From Anaerolineae bacterium (GTDB lineage: Bacteria > Chloroflexota > Anaerolineae > Aggregatilineales > UBA2796): 64,000 nt of DNA. Below the pieces are notes generated by a model. The model saw only the letters and a list, made by a program, of their open reading frames with translations. It was not told the origin of the DNA and made no database searches. How positions within the stretch are numbered: position 1 is the first letter of the stretch; each line of letters begins with the position of its first letter. A program made the position numbers and the translations under genes. The stretch is taken from the NCBI GenBank assembly GCA_019637555.1, contig JAHBVK010000017.1, forward strand, positions 35,228-99,227, given 5' to 3'. Positions 8,942-19,216 of the stretch are shown here, in pieces.

Positions 8942-10573
8942 ATGCAGCATATGTGCCTGCAAGCAGCGGATGATGTGCGCGTCACCCGTATGCATCTACA
9001 GACACCAATTCGACTCGTTCACATCGTTGTCATTTTCGCGCTTGGTTTTGTGTTGACTGCCTGCGGTGGATCAGGCGGGAGCGCGACCTCAGTCTCAACG
9101 TCACCTACCCAGTCCACGCCCGAGGCAGCTCAAGCGACGCCACCACAATCACAGCCAACGGAAGAGGTGGCAACAGCAACTGCAACACCTACTGCTATTC
9201 CACCAACTGAAACGCCGAGCAGTACATCGGGCTTACCCGAAGATGCTCAGACAGCACTCAATGAGAGCCTCGATCCTAAGAATCAAGAGTACACGATTGA
9301 CGCGGCGGTAAGATTGGAGCGCGATGTCGAATTCACCTTGAAGCTCAGTCTGGGGTTTCTTGGTTCGATCAACGAAACACAACTCATACCGGGAGCCAGC
9401 GGCGAGGCGTACTGTGTAGCTACGTCGCCAGCGGTGAAGACGAAACTGCGAATTGCCGACATCAGTGCGGCGCTTGATGAGATTTCCAAGCTGGGCAATG
9501 GCTACAATGGCACTGAAACATACACAGAAAGTCGGTTCCTAGTCCTGCGTGGAGCAGGGCAAAGCCAGTGGTTCGTGAAACCCGGCAGCGTTGTTGATTT
9601 TTTTACCGGAGAGACGGCGAAGGGTTGGAATCAACTGTGCGGCTTCGAGGAAGGACAGCCCGGTTTCTTGCCCTTACCGACGGCTACCCCAAGCGCCACC
9701 CCAGTAGAGGGAGCTACGGGGCGCATTGTGTTCGAAGACGGACTTAAGTCCTTGATCTATTCGGTTGCTTTTCCCAATACTACCGCCGTCGCGCTCCTTG
9801 CTGACGGTATTAAGGCAAGACTTCCTGTCCTGTCACCGGATGGTTCCAAGGTTGCTTTTCTTTACACGAAAGGCACGAATTTCAACCAGTTGCGCGTGGG
9901 TCTAATTTCTTCATTTGATGGTGGGGCAGAGCCTGTACAGTTAGGCACGTTCGTAGGAGCAATACGTGGTCTGACATGGTCACCAGACGGTAAACAAATC
10001 GCCTTCACAGTCGTCACAGGAAGCAACTTAGACAAGTCCACGATCTACACCGTTGACATTACCGATCCCGGCAAAGAGACGCTAGTCGCGGAATATGTCA
10101 GCTATCAGCCAGGCGACATTCTATGGATGCCTGACGGCAAATCGTTTCTGACGATCAGCAAGTCTACTAGTCCATGCGCCAATGGCTGTGCGCACACTTT
10201 CGACCTCGCCACAAAAACTGGATCACTCATGGAGCCATTAAAGTCCGTAAATGTGGTACAGCCAGTGCTTTCTCCTGATGGCAAGAAGCTAGCATTCCTG
10301 ACGGGAAGAGGCGGCACCATTGGTTACACAATCTCCATCTTGGACTTTGACACAGGCGAAATCACCAAGTTTGGCGATTTGGTGGTCGAAAACGCGATTG
10401 GTTGGACGCCCGATGGCAGCGCACTAGCGGTTGTTCTCGGTGGAGGGTTTATGACCAGCGGCCGCCCACAGCTTTATCTCATCAAACAGGGAGCAAACAC
10501 AGTCGAGGATGCTACTCTCCTGTTCAACATAAAGGAAATCCGCAATTTCACCTGGGGTAAACTGGCAAACTGA
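8942..10573 (+). CDS. Lipoprotein with TolB-like beta-propeller repeats
   Basis: About 543 residues. AAAGGA (8929-8934) precedes ATGs at 8939 and 8942; ATG 8990 is an alternative that would give a signal peptide of normal length. The signal ends in a lipobox, VLTAC, followed by a Gly/Ser/Thr/Pro-rich linker of about 65 residues typical of monoderm lipoproteins. The C-terminal half holds at least five PD40/WD40-like blades: LSPDGSKVAFLY, WSPDGKQIAFTV, WMPDGKSFLTIS, LSPDGKKLAFLT and WTPDGSALAVVL. Such propellers usually bind proteins or sugars at the cell surface. The middle region (about 110-240) is unassigned. Confidence 0.88.
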   Translation: MQHMCLQAADDVRVTRMHLQTPIRLVHIVVIFALGFVLTACGGSGGSATSVSTSPTQSTPEAAQATPPQSQPTEEVATATATPTAIPPTETPSSTSGLPEDAQTALNESLDPKNQEYTIDAAVRLERDVEFTLKLSLGFLGSINETQLIPGASGEAYCVATSPAVKTKLRIADISAALDEISKLGNGYNGTETYTESRFLVLRGAGQSQWFVKPGSVVDFFTGETAKGWNQLCGFEEGQPGFLPLPTATPSATPVEGATGRIVFEDGLKSLIYSVAFPNTTAVALLADGIKARLPVLSPDGSKVAFLYTKGTNFNQLRVGLISSFDGGAEPVQLGTFVGAIRGLTWSPDGKQIAFTVVTGSNLDKSTIYTVDITDPGKETLVAEYVSYQPGDILWMPDGKSFLTISKSTSPCANGCAHTFDLATKTGSLMEPLKSVNVVQPVLSPDGKKLAFLTGRGGTIGYTISILDFDTGEITKFGDLVVENAIGWTPDGSALAVVLGGGFMTSGRPQLYLIKQGANTVEDATLLFNIKEIRNFTWGKLAN

Positions 10574-10672
10574 TGATGATGTGACGAGGAATCGTATTTG
10601 TCCCCAGCCCGCAACTGCGCTGGATGGTTAAGTACCACCTGACCTGTAAGGCATTTATCGCCGTCCTCAGTC

Positions 10673-10703
10673 GCTAACCGCGCAAATACTGTGCGCGGTT
10701 AGC
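10673..10703 (+). terminator. Strong hairpin, probable terminator of the lipoprotein gene
   Basis: Perfect 12-bp stem GCTAACCGCGCA/TGCGCGGTTAGC with loop AATACTG. It ends 11 bases before the -35 of the str promoter, so it can insulate that operon from upstream transcription. There is no clean U-tract after it. Confidence 0.55.
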
Positions 10704-10714
10704 TGTACTTGCCC

Positions 10715-10743
10715 TTGACACTGACCTAACCGTCTGCTAACAT
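10715..10743 (+). promoter_or_regulatory. str operon promoter
   Basis: TTGACA at 10715-10720, a 17-base spacer and TAACAT at 10738-10743: a near-consensus vegetative promoter. Transcription would begin near 10750, leaving about 210 bases of leader before rpsL. Confidence 0.8.
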
Positions 10744-10810
10744 TCCCTGTTTGCCGGACGGGATCATCCTCGCTTGCCGAGGCGCTGACACCCGAATTTG
10801 TGGAACATTT

Positions 10811-10884
10811 CGTGGAGCCATGCGTGGTTAAAGACGAAATGGCTTCACGTTTTGTAGGAAAATGACGGGCGCATACACGCCCGT
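10811..10884 (+). promoter_or_regulatory. Structured leader of rpsL, possible attenuator
   Basis: Two hairpins lie in the leader: CGTGGAGCCAT/ATGGCTTCACG (10811-10821 with 10839-10849, one G-U pair), followed at once by TTTT, and ACGGGCG/CGCCCGT (10865-10871 with 10878-10884). A smaller stem CCTCG/CGAGG lies just upstream. The first has the form of an intrinsic terminator, so premature termination or a ribosomal-protein feedback site is possible. The rest of the 10574-10958 spacer shows nothing else. Confidence 0.45.
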
Positions 10885-10958
10885 TTGCGTGCCAGAAATC
10901 CGCCGCCATAAACGGTGCTGGCAATAAAGAAAATGTTGGATTGAGGTGAGGTTCTTTA

Positions 10959-11408
10959 ATGCCAACGATCAATCAGTTGCTCCGTAAGGGTCGTCGCAGC
11001 AAGTCGCGCAAGAGCAAATCGCCGGCGCTGCAATTCACGTTCAACTCCTACGATCAGCGTCGTACCAAGCAGCCGAAAGGCGCGCCCCAGAAGCGTGGTG
11101 TTTGCACCGTCGTGCGTACCATGACTCCCAAGAAGCCGAACTCGGCTCTACGGAAGATCGCCCGTGTGCGCTTGACCAACGGCATCGAAGTGACGGCTTA
11201 CATTCCGGGCGAGGGTCACAGCTTGCAGGAACACAGCATGGTCATGATTCGCGGTGGTCGTGTTAAGGACTTGCCGGGTGTGCGCTATCACATTGTGCGT
11301 GGCAAGCTAGACTGCGACGGCGTAAAGAATCGCCAGCAGGGTCGCAGCAAGTACGGCGCGAAGCGTCCGAAGGCAGGCGCACCAGCAGCCGCAGGCAAGA
11401 AGAAATAA
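10959..11408 (+). CDS. rpsL: 30S ribosomal protein S12
   Basis: 149 residues. S12 lies at the decoding centre of the small subunit. The core [15 protein letters not shown] and [13 protein letters not shown] loops are intact, with lysines at the two classical streptomycin-contact positions. Compared with the short S12 of Thermus, there is an insertion of roughly 14 residues after KSPAL ([15 protein letters not shown]), similar in place and character to the insertion I know from many Firmicutes. The C-terminal tail is Ala/Lys-rich. A GAGGTGAGG ribosome-binding site precedes ATG 10959. First gene of the str operon. Confidence 0.98.
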   Translation: MPTINQLLRKGRRSKSRKSKSPALQFTFNSYDQRRTKQPKGAPQKRGVCTVVRTMTPKKPNSALRKIARVRLTNGIEVTAYIPGEGHSLQEHSMVMIRGGRVKDLPGVRYHIVRGKLDCDGVKNRQQGRSKYGAKRPKAGAPAAAGKKK

Positions 11409-11424
11409 TTAAGGGGTACTAGCG

Positions 11425-11895
11425 ATGGCTCGTAGATATAAACCAAGACACAGAATTACGCCCGGCGATGGTCGCTATAACAGCGTGCTGGTGCAGATGC
11501 TGATCAACCGCATGATGTTTGGCGGCAAGAAAAGCACCGCGATGGGCGTGATGTACAAGGCGCTGGATATGGCTGCCGACAAAGCGAAGCGCGATGCGAT
11601 GGCGGTATTGGAACAGGCGATCTTCAATGTTCGCCCCACCGTCGAAGTCAAGCCCCGCCGCGTTGGTGGTTCCACCTATCAGGTGCCCATTGACGTGACG
11701 CAGGAGCGTGGCGAGGGTCTGGCGATGCGCTGGCTGCTGCAAGCCGCCCGTTCGCGCGCTGGCAAGAGTATGGCGGAAAAACTCTCGGCTGAATTACTGG
11801 ACGCCGCAAACGGACAGGGCGCAGCCGTCAAGAAGAAAGACGAAACCCACCGCATGGCGGAAGCCAACCGCGCCTTCGCCCACTATCGCTGGTAA
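11425..11895 (+). CDS. rpsG: 30S ribosomal protein S7
   Basis: 156 residues, the normal length. S7 nucleates the head of the 30S subunit and in E. coli represses the str operon. Start at ATG 11425, 16 bases after the rpsL stop with AAGGGG before it. Recognisable segments: MARRYKPRHR at the start, VQMLINRMMFGGKKS in the helical core, the conserved VRPTVEVKPRRVGGSTYQVP beta-hairpin region, and AEANRAFAHYRW at the C-terminus. It is the second str gene and is followed by fusA after 51 bases. Confidence 0.98.
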   Translation: MARRYKPRHRITPGDGRYNSVLVQMLINRMMFGGKKSTAMGVMYKALDMAADKAKRDAMAVLEQAIFNVRPTVEVKPRRVGGSTYQVPIDVTQERGEGLAMRWLLQAARSRAGKSMAEKLSAELLDAANGQGAAVKKKDETHRMAEANRAFAHYRW

Positions 11896-11946
11896 GTGCT
11901 GTTAGTGATCGCGGATTGAGTTAGAAGGCAAAGGTTAACGGAACGA

Positions 11947-14055
11947 ATGGCTAATACAACGACTGGTGGCGCTCTCGACCTGACCAAAGTTCGCAATATT
12001 GGAATCATTGCGCACATTGACGCGGGCAAAACGACCACAACCGAGCGCATCCTGTATTACACCGGTATGGTACACAAGATCGGTGAAGTACACGAAGGCG
12101 CGGCGACAACGGATTATATGGATCAGGAACGCGAGCGCGGTATCACGATTACCGCCGCCGCGATCACTGCCTCCTGGAACGGTCATCAGATTAACGTGAT
12201 CGACACACCGGGTCACATCGACTTCACGGCGGAAGTGCAGCGTTCGCTGCGCGTGCTGGACGGCGGTGTGGTGGTGTTCGATGGCGTGGCAGGCGTGGAG
12301 CCGCAGTCGGAAACGGTGTGGCGTCAGGCGGATCGCTATGGCGTGCCGCGCATGTGCTTCGTCAACAAGATGGACCGCACAGGAGCGAGCTTCCAGCGCT
12401 GCGTCGATATGATCGTGGAACGTCTGGGCGGCAAGCCCGCGATCCTGTACATCCCCAACGGGGAAGGTGATCGCTTCAACGGCTTGATCGACGTGCTCAA
12501 TCAAGAGTGGGTGTTCTACGGCAATGACCTCGGTACTGATATTCAGCGCAAACCCATCCCCGATAACTTGAAGGATGAGGCGCTGCAGGCGCGTAACAAG
12601 TTGGTGGAGACGATTGCCGAAACCGACGACACGCTGATGGAAAAGTACCTGAACGAAGAAACGCTGACCAACGATGAACTCAAGGTCGCGCTGCGTAGGG
12701 CAACCATCGACGGCAAGCTGCATGCGGTGTTGTGCGGTTCGGCGCTCAAGAACAAGGGCGTCCAACTGCTGCTTGATGCCGTGATTGACTTCCTGCCTTC
12801 GCCGCTGGATATTCCCGCCGTTACGGGTCACAACCCCGATACGGATGAGGAAGTTGTCCGCCACGCTACTGATGACGAACCGCTGGCAGGTCTGGTCTTC
12901 AAGATCATCACCGACCCTTATGTTGGTCGTCTAGCGTTCGTGCGCGTTTATTCCGGCGTGCTCCGTACCGGCACCGGTGTATTGAACACCTCCAAAGGTC
13001 GGCGTGAGCGCATCGGACGTATGGTGCGTATGTTCGCGGATGATCGTAAGGACATTCAAGAGATTCACGCTGGCGACATCGGCGCGATCCTCGGTTTGAA
13101 GGATACGTTCACGGGTGAAACCCTGAGCGACCCCGACAAGCCAATCGTGCTGGAGAAGATCAGCTTCCCCGATCCCGTCATCAACGTCTCCATCGAGCCG
13201 AAGACGGCGAGCGATCAGGACAAGATGGGCGAGGCGCTGCGTAAGTTGGCGGAAGAAGACCCCACCTTCCACGTTCGCGTGGATGAGCAGCTCGGTCAGA
13301 CGCTGATCTACGGCATGGGCGAACTGCACCTTGAAGTGTTGGTGGAGCGTATGCGCCGCGAACACAAGGTCGATGCGGTGGTGGGTCGTCCGCGCGTAGC
13401 TTACCGCGAAGCGATCACCCGCAAGATTCGCCACGACGAGACGTTCAAGCGTCAGTCGGGTGGTTCGGGTCAGTATGCCCGCGTCGTCATCGAAGTCGAG
13501 CCGCTGCCTGATGATGTGAAGGAGCCGCTGGTCCTCGAAGACAAGATCGTGGGTGGCTCGATCCCCAAGGAGTTCGTCAAGCCAGCTTTCGCTGGCATCG
13601 AGGAAGCTGCACAGGGCGGCGTGTTGGCGGGCTATCCCGTCGTCGGTCTGAAGGTCACGCTGGTCGATGGTGCGTTCCACGAAGTGGACTCCAACGAAAT
13701 GGCGTTCAAGATCGCAGGTTCGATGGCGTTGAAGGCTGCCGTACAGAAGGCGGGTCCAATCCTGCTGGAGCCGATGATGCGCGTGGAAGTGACTACGCCG
13801 GATACCAGCACTGGCGACGTGATGGGCGACCTGTCCTCCCGTCGTGCGCTGATCGAAGGCATGGACCCACGTCCGGGTGGCGCGTCAGCGATCAAGGCGA
13901 TTGTGCCGCTGGGCGAGATGTTCGGCTACGCCACTGATTTGCGCAGCCGCACCTCTGGTCGCGGTAACTTCACGATGGAATTCGAGAAGTACGCACCTGC
14001 GCCCACCTTCATCGCCGAAGAAGTGATGAAAGGCGCGAAGGCTCCCGCGCGTTAG
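11947..14055 (+). CDS. fusA: Elongation factor G
   Basis: 702 residues, the normal length for EF-G, the translocation GTPase. GTP-binding motifs: [10 protein letters not shown] (22-31), RGITITAAA in switch [13 protein letters not shown] and the CGSALKNKG region (G5). Domains II to V follow; the conserved domain IV segment [18 protein letters not shown] is present. One canonical copy in this window, between rpsG and tuf as in the classical str operon. The ATG at 11947 follows AAGGTTAACGGAACG. Confidence 0.98.
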   Translation: MANTTTGGALDLTKVRNIGIIAHIDAGKTTTTERILYYTGMVHKIGEVHEGAATTDYMDQERERGITITAAAITASWNGHQINVIDTPGHIDFTAEVQRSLRVLDGGVVVFDGVAGVEPQSETVWRQADRYGVPRMCFVNKMDRTGASFQRCVDMIVERLGGKPAILYIPNGEGDRFNGLIDVLNQEWVFYGNDLGTDIQRKPIPDNLKDEALQARNKLVETIAETDDTLMEKYLNEETLTNDELKVALRRATIDGKLHAVLCGSALKNKGVQLLLDAVIDFLPSPLDIPAVTGHNPDTDEEVVRHATDDEPLAGLVFKIITDPYVGRLAFVRVYSGVLRTGTGVLNTSKGRRERIGRMVRMFADDRKDIQEIHAGDIGAILGLKDTFTGETLSDPDKPIVLEKISFPDPVINVSIEPKTASDQDKMGEALRKLAEEDPTFHVRVDEQLGQTLIYGMGELHLEVLVERMRREHKVDAVVGRPRVAYREAITRKIRHDETFKRQSGGSGQYARVVIEVEPLPDDVKEPLVLEDKIVGGSIPKEFVKPAFAGIEEAAQGGVLAGYPVVGLKVTLVDGAFHEVDSNEMAFKIAGSMALKAAVQKAGPILLEPMMRVEVTTPDTSTGDVMGDLSSRRALIEGMDPRPGGASAIKAIVPLGEMFGYATDLRSRTSGRGNFTMEFEKYAPAPTFIAEEVMKGAKAPAR

Positions 14056-14070
14056 TGCGAGCTTTCGCTT

Positions 14071-14099
14071 AGCCCCTCTCCCTGTGATGGGAGGGGGGA
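14071..14099. repeat. CCCCTCTCC short hairpin between fusA and tuf
   Basis: CCCCTCTCC, seven bases, then GGGAGGGGG forms a short imperfect stem. It is a degenerate member of the family at 1512, 5887, 7259 and 55539. Confidence 0.5.
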
Positions 14100-14127
14100 C
14101 TTGTTTCAGAAATTGCTAAGTTCGGGG

Positions 14128-14156
14128 TTCACAAAAAGCACGGTATCTACGATACT
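14128..14156 (+). promoter_or_regulatory. Possible tuf promoter
   Basis: TTCACA (14128-14133), 17 bases, GATACT (14151-14156). Five and four matches to the two consensus boxes. It would let tuf be made in excess of the rest of the str operon, as is common in bacteria. Confidence 0.4.
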
Positions 14157-14200
14157 GATGCGCTTGCTCTGTAATTAGAGCGCAGGTGAGGAAAGAATAC

Positions 14201-15394
<1,194 letters not shown>

Positions 15395-15405
15395 CAGACG
15401 ATGAG

Positions 15406-15440
15406 CAGAGGTCGGTCAACACGAACCGACCTCTGTTTGT
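15406..15440 (+). terminator. Hairpin after tuf, probable terminator
   Basis: Perfect 11-bp stem CAGAGGTCGGT/ACCGACCTCTG (15406-15416, 15425-15435) with an 8-base loop and TTTGTGTG after it. The weak U-tract would give partial termination and so set the level of read-through into the S10 operon. Confidence 0.65.
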
Positions 15441-15486
15441 GTGTCGCGCCGGAATAAGCCGACGCAAAGATAACGACTGAGGAGAT

Positions 15487-15801
15487 ATGAGCAAACAGAA
15501 AATTCGCATCCGCCTCAAGGCGTATGATCACCGGGTTCTGGATCAATCTGCACAGCGCATCGTAGAAACTGCGGAGCGCACTGGTGCCCGCGTGGTCGGT
15601 CCTGTGCCGCTACCAACCCGAATCGAGCGTTTTACGGTGCGGCGTTCGCCATTCATCGATAAGACCTCGCAGGAGCACTTCGAGATCCGCACGCACAAGC
15701 GTCTGATCGATGTGCTAGACCCGGACAGCAAGACGATTGATACCCTGATGCGGCTGAACCTGCCCGCAGGCGTGGACATCGAGATTAAAGTGAATCGATA
15801 G
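15487..15801 (+). CDS. rpsJ: 30S ribosomal protein S10
   Basis: 104 residues. S10 sits in the 30S head and, in other bacteria, also works with NusB in antitermination. The family motifs [15 protein letters not shown] and [20 protein letters not shown] are intact. ATG 15487 follows GAGGAG. First gene of the S10 operon, about 90 bases after tuf, with a terminator-like hairpin between. Confidence 0.98.
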   Translation: MSKQKIRIRLKAYDHRVLDQSAQRIVETAERTGARVVGPVPLPTRIERFTVRRSPFIDKTSQEHFEIRTHKRLIDVLDPDSKTIDTLMRLNLPAGVDIEIKVNR

Positions 15802-15834
15802 AACTTAGCGCGTAATAGTGCTCAGGAACATCTA

Positions 15835-15863
15835 TTCAAAGCAGTTCAGTTAGCGATTATATG
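15835..15863 (+). promoter_or_regulatory. Weak promoter candidate before rplC
   Basis: TTCAAA (15835-15840), 17 bases, TATATG (15858-15863). It lies in an unusually long 195-base gap between rpsJ and rplC. Downstream of it the leader can fold a 7-bp stem CGTAGCC/GGCTACG (15937-15943, 15957-15963). A small CCCT/AGGG hairpin at 15976-15986 would cover the rplC ribosome-binding site. Confidence 0.3.
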
Positions 15864-15996
15864 TAGACGTTGAAGGCTGGAAAGTGCAATTACCGCACTA
15901 GAATGCCAGCACTGGGAACAATAGGGATGATGCAAGCGTAGCCCGTCATAATCCCCGGCTACGACTTGAGACAGTCCCTCGGAGGGTTCTTCAACA

Positions 15997-16632
15997 ATGA
16001 AGGGTATCATTGGCAAAAAGCTTGGCATGTCCCAAGTCTTTGATGAGGACGGGCGGGTAACGCCTGTCACCGTCATTCAGGCTGGACCATGCTTTGTCAC
16101 CGCCATCCGCAGCGCAGACAAGGATGGCTATACCGCTGTACAGCTCGGCTTCGATGAACTCGCGCCGGAAAACCTGACAGGCGGTGAGCGCGGTCACTTG
16201 CAGAAGCGTAACCTGCCGACGGTGCGCTACCTGCGTGAGTTCCGGCTGCGTAACGGCGGCTCGGAACTGAAGGAAGGTCAACGTCTGACCGTCGAGGTGT
16301 TCACCAAGGGTGATCGCGTCGATGTGGTTGGGACGAGCAAAGGTCGCGGCTTCGCAGGCACGATCAAACGCCATCACTTCAACCGCCAATCGACCACGCA
16401 CGGCGCCTCTGACCGCACCCGCGCTCCGGGTTCGAGCAGCTCGGGTACAACGCCGGGGCGTGTGAAGAAGGGTACGCGCCGCGCCGGACACATGGGCGAT
16501 GACCGCGTGACCACGCAGAATCTAGAAGTAATCGTCGTTGATGCCGAGAATCACCTGCTTGCCGTCAAGGGTTCCGTCCCCGGCGCAAAGGGTGGTCTGG
16601 TCATCATCAAGCAGTCGGTTAAGTCGCGCTAA
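15997..16632 (+). CDS. rplC: 50S ribosomal protein L3
   Basis: 211 residues, normal length. L3 is an early 50S assembly protein whose long loop reaches the peptidyl transferase centre. Recognisable: IIGKKLGMSQVFDEDGRVTPVTVIQAGP at the start, the loop with THGASDRTRAPGSSS and RVKKGTRRAGHMGDDRVTTQNLEV. The glutamine that is methylated in E. coli lies in the loop; here the local sequence is RQSTTHGA. ATG 15997 is preceded by GGAGGG. Confidence 0.98.
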   Translation: MKGIIGKKLGMSQVFDEDGRVTPVTVIQAGPCFVTAIRSADKDGYTAVQLGFDELAPENLTGGERGHLQKRNLPTVRYLREFRLRNGGSELKEGQRLTVEVFTKGDRVDVVGTSKGRGFAGTIKRHHFNRQSTTHGASDRTRAPGSSSSGTTPGRVKKGTRRAGHMGDDRVTTQNLEVIVVDAENHLLAVKGSVPGAKGGLVIIKQSVKSR

Positions 16633-16664
16633 CGCCGGCACTAGCACAACACAGAGAGGAAATT

Positions 16665-17315
16665 ATGGACATCTCCGTTGTGAATATGGCTGGCAAGAAG
16701 GTCAAGACCATCGAACTGCCAGCAGATATTTTCGAGTATAAGATCAACGTCGGGCTGATGCACCAGTACGTGCTGATGCAGCAGGCGAATGCCCGTCTGG
16801 GTACGCACAAGACCAAGCGTCGCGGTGAAGTGAGCCGCACGACTGCCAAGTGGTACCGCCAGAAGGGTACTGGTCGTGCGCGTCACGGCAGCCGCAGCGC
16901 CCCGATCTTCGTGGGTGGTGGTCGTGCACTCGGTCCTGTACCGCACAAGTACACCAAGCGGATGCCACTGCAAATGCGTCACGCGGCGCTCAAGAGTGCG
17001 CTTTCGGCACTGGCGCGTGATGGTCAGCTCGTGATGGTCGATCAGGTCAGCTTCGAGCAGCCCAAGACCAAGCTCGCCGCCGCGATGGTTTCCACACTGG
17101 TGGGCGAGGGCACCAAGACGCTGATTGTGCTCTCCGGGCGCAATGTAAACGCCGAGAAAGCGATCTCCAATCTGGAGAAAGTGCGCTATCTGCACGCTGC
17201 TTACATTAACGTGCGTGATCTGTTGAATTATGACCGCGTGATCCTTTCAGTGGATGCATTGGAAGTGATTAAGACCTTGCTTGCCAAGCCAGCCAAGAAA
17301 GCTGCCGCGAGCTAG
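16665..17315 (+). CDS. rplD: 50S ribosomal protein L4
   Basis: 216 residues. L4 lines the peptide exit tunnel and in E. coli represses the S10 operon. The extended loop TAKWYRQKGTGRARHGSRSAPIFVGGGRA lies at residues ~63-90, with the KGTGRARHG core where macrolide-resistance changes arise elsewhere; it looks wild type. ATG 16665 follows AGAGAGGAAATT. The tail is Lys/Ala-rich. Confidence 0.97.
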   Translation: MDISVVNMAGKKVKTIELPADIFEYKINVGLMHQYVLMQQANARLGTHKTKRRGEVSRTTAKWYRQKGTGRARHGSRSAPIFVGGGRALGPVPHKYTKRMPLQMRHAALKSALSALARDGQLVMVDQVSFEQPKTKLAAAMVSTLVGEGTKTLIVLSGRNVNAEKAISNLEKVRYLHAAYINVRDLLNYDRVILSVDALEVIKTLLAKPAKKAAAS

Positions 17316-17339
17316 GCTCAGAGGATGATGGAGTAGAAC

Positions 17340-17627
17340 ATGAACCTTTATGACGTCATCAAGCGCCCGGTCATCACGGAAGGCAGCACGCAACTAGCGG
17401 CGGTACTGAACCAGTACACTTTCGAGGTTGACCAACGCGCCAACAAGATCGAGATCAAACAGGCGATTGAGCAGATTTTCAACGTGGATGTGCTCAAAGT
17501 CGCCACCATGATCATGCCCAAGAAGATGGGTACTCGCGGACGCAAGCAGTTTGTGCGCGCACCGCAGTGGAAGAAAGCCATCGTCACGCTGCCCGCTGGT
17601 CAGAAGATCGCAGACTTCAACGTCTAG
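17340..17627 (+). CDS. rplW: 50S ribosomal protein L23
   Basis: 95 residues. L23 stands at the tunnel exit and is the docking site of trigger factor and SRP. Recognisable: YDVIKRPVITEGST at the N-terminus, YTFEVDQRANKIEIKQAIEQIFNVDVLKV, and MPKKMGTRGRK. ATG 17340 lies 24 bases after rplD. Confidence 0.97.
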   Translation: MNLYDVIKRPVITEGSTQLAAVLNQYTFEVDQRANKIEIKQAIEQIFNVDVLKVATMIMPKKMGTRGRKQFVRAPQWKKAIVTLPAGQKIADFNV

Positions 17628-17653
17628 CGGCGATAGGAACAAGGAATTAGACC

Positions 17654-18484
17654 ATGCCTATCAAGGTATATAAACCTACGTCCCCCGGACGGCGCGGGAT
17701 GACGAGCCAGAATTTTGATGATGTTACGCGCAGCACGCCGGAAAAATCGCTGCTGCGGGGACAGCCGGGCAAGTCCGGTCGCAACTTCACCGGTAAGGTG
17801 ACGGTGCGTCATCGCGGTGGCGGCAATAAGCAGGCATACCGCGTCATTGACTTCAAGCGCGACAAACTGGGCGTTCCCGGCAAAGTTGCTACCATTGAGT
17901 ACGATCCCAACCGCACGGCGCGTATTGCGCTGCTGCACTACGCCGATGGCGAGAAGCGCTACATCATCGCGCCGCTGGGCTTGAAGGTGGGCGATACGGT
18001 GCAGAGTGGTGCCAACGTGCCCATTCGCACTGGCAATTCGCTGCCCTTGAAGAACATCCCGACGGGTACAGTAGTACACAACATCGAGATGGAGCCGGGT
18101 CGCGGCGGGCAGATCGCTCGTTCGGCAGGTGCAGGCGCACAGCTCATTGGTACGGAAGAAAAGTACGCGCAGATTCGTCTGCCAAGCGGTGAAATGCGCA
18201 TCGTGCATGAGAACTGCATGGCGACTATTGGACAGGTCGGTAACCTCGACCACAGCAAGGTAAAGATCGGCAAGGCTGGTCGTTACCGCTGGATGGGCTG
18301 GCGTCCGGCTGTACGTGGTACGGCGATGGACCCCGCGAGCCATCCGCATGGTGGTGGTGAAGGGCGCACGCCGCGTGGTATGCCGGGACCCAAGACTCCT
18401 TGGGGCAAGCCTGCGCTCGGTTACAAGACGCGCAAGAACCAGCGTACCGATAGGTTCATTATCCGCCGCCGTCCCAAGAAATAA
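17654..18484 (+). CDS. rplB: 50S ribosomal protein L2
   Basis: 276 residues, normal length. L2 binds 23S rRNA near the peptidyl transferase centre. The signature [17 protein letters not shown] is present, with Asp where most bacteria have Asn (GTAMDP for GVAMNP). Basic C-terminus ends [13 protein letters not shown] 17654 lies 26 bases after rplW. Confidence 0.98.
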   Translation: MPIKVYKPTSPGRRGMTSQNFDDVTRSTPEKSLLRGQPGKSGRNFTGKVTVRHRGGGNKQAYRVIDFKRDKLGVPGKVATIEYDPNRTARIALLHYADGEKRYIIAPLGLKVGDTVQSGANVPIRTGNSLPLKNIPTGTVVHNIEMEPGRGGQIARSAGAGAQLIGTEEKYAQIRLPSGEMRIVHENCMATIGQVGNLDHSKVKIGKAGRYRWMGWRPAVRGTAMDPASHPHGGGEGRTPRGMPGPKTPWGKPALGYKTRKNQRTDRFIIRRRPKK

Positions 18485-18506
18485 CGTGGCGTAGAGGAGT
18501 GAAGTT

Positions 18507-18836
18507 ATGTCTCGTTCATTGAAAAAGGGACCGTTCATCGATCCCAAACTGCTGAAGAAGGTCGAAGGCATGAACACGCGGAATGAGAAAAAAGTCATTC
18601 GCACGTGGAGCCGCGCCTCAACGATCTTCCCGCAGATGGTCGGTCACACGATCGCCGTCCACGATGGTCGCCGCCACGTTCCCATTTATGTCACGGAGAA
18701 CATGGTCGGTCACAAACTGGGCGAATTCGCGCCGACTCGCACCTTCAAGGGTCACACTGGCGCAACACTGGAACAAAAGGTCAAAGCCGCTGCTCCCGCT
18801 CCCGGTGGTGGTGGCGCTGGCGCACCGCGCAAGTAA
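18507..18836 (+). CDS. rpsS: 30S ribosomal protein S19
   Basis: 109 residues, longer than the usual 92-95 because of a Gly/Ala/Pro-rich tail ([14 protein letters not shown]). S19 binds 16S rRNA in the head with S13. Core motifs: [10 protein letters not shown] at the start, [22 protein letters not shown] and [17 protein letters not shown] 18507 follows GAGGAGTGAAGTT. Confidence 0.97.
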   Translation: MSRSLKKGPFIDPKLLKKVEGMNTRNEKKVIRTWSRASTIFPQMVGHTIAVHDGRRHVPIYVTENMVGHKLGEFAPTRTFKGHTGATLEQKVKAAAPAPGGGGAGAPRK

Positions 18837-18858
18837 TTGAGGGGTAGAAGTAAGCATA

Positions 18859-19194
18859 ATGGAAGTGAAAGCACACGCCACCACGCTGCCAGTCGCCCCC
18901 CAGAAACTTCGTCTGGTTTGCGATCAGGTACGCGGTAAGGATGCCGAGCAGGCGCTCGTAATCCTCAAGTACATGCCTCAAAAGGGCGCGGAGTTCATCT
19001 ACAAAGTAGTGGCTTCGGCACTGGCGAACGCGGAAAACAACTTTCAGTTGAACCGCACGGACATGTACATCAAGTCGATCTTCGCTGATGAGGCGATCAA
19101 GCTGAAGCGCATGAAAGCAGGACCGCGTGGTCGTTATCAGCCGCGCATTCGTCGCTACTCTCATGTGACCGTCGTCCTCGACGAACGTCAATAA
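18859..19194 (+). CDS. rplV: 50S ribosomal protein L22
   Basis: 111 residues. L22 lines the exit tunnel; its beta-hairpin is visible at AGPRGRYQPRIRRYSHVTVVL. N-terminal segment PVAPQKLRLVCDQVRGKDAEQAL is typical. ATG 18859 lies 22 bases after rpsS, with GAGGGGTAGAAG before it. Confidence 0.97.
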   Translation: MEVKAHATTLPVAPQKLRLVCDQVRGKDAEQALVILKYMPQKGAEFIYKVVASALANAENNFQLNRTDMYIKSIFADEAIKLKRMKAGPRGRYQPRIRRYSHVTVVLDERQ

Positions 19195-19216
19195 GTAGAG
19201 GGGCAAGACACAAGAT

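Noticed and set aside
11935..12864. Long open frame on the minus strand across fusA
   Set aside because: It is the antisense shadow of a strongly codon-biased gene; the sense product is clearly EF-G. The same applies to long minus-strand frames over tuf, rplB and the first aldo/keto reductases, and to the plus-strand frame 39747-40835 over the ABC gene.
14186..14200. GTG start of EF-Tu five codons upstream
   Set aside because: It coincides with the ribosome-binding site of ATG 14201, which gives the normal MAKEKF start.
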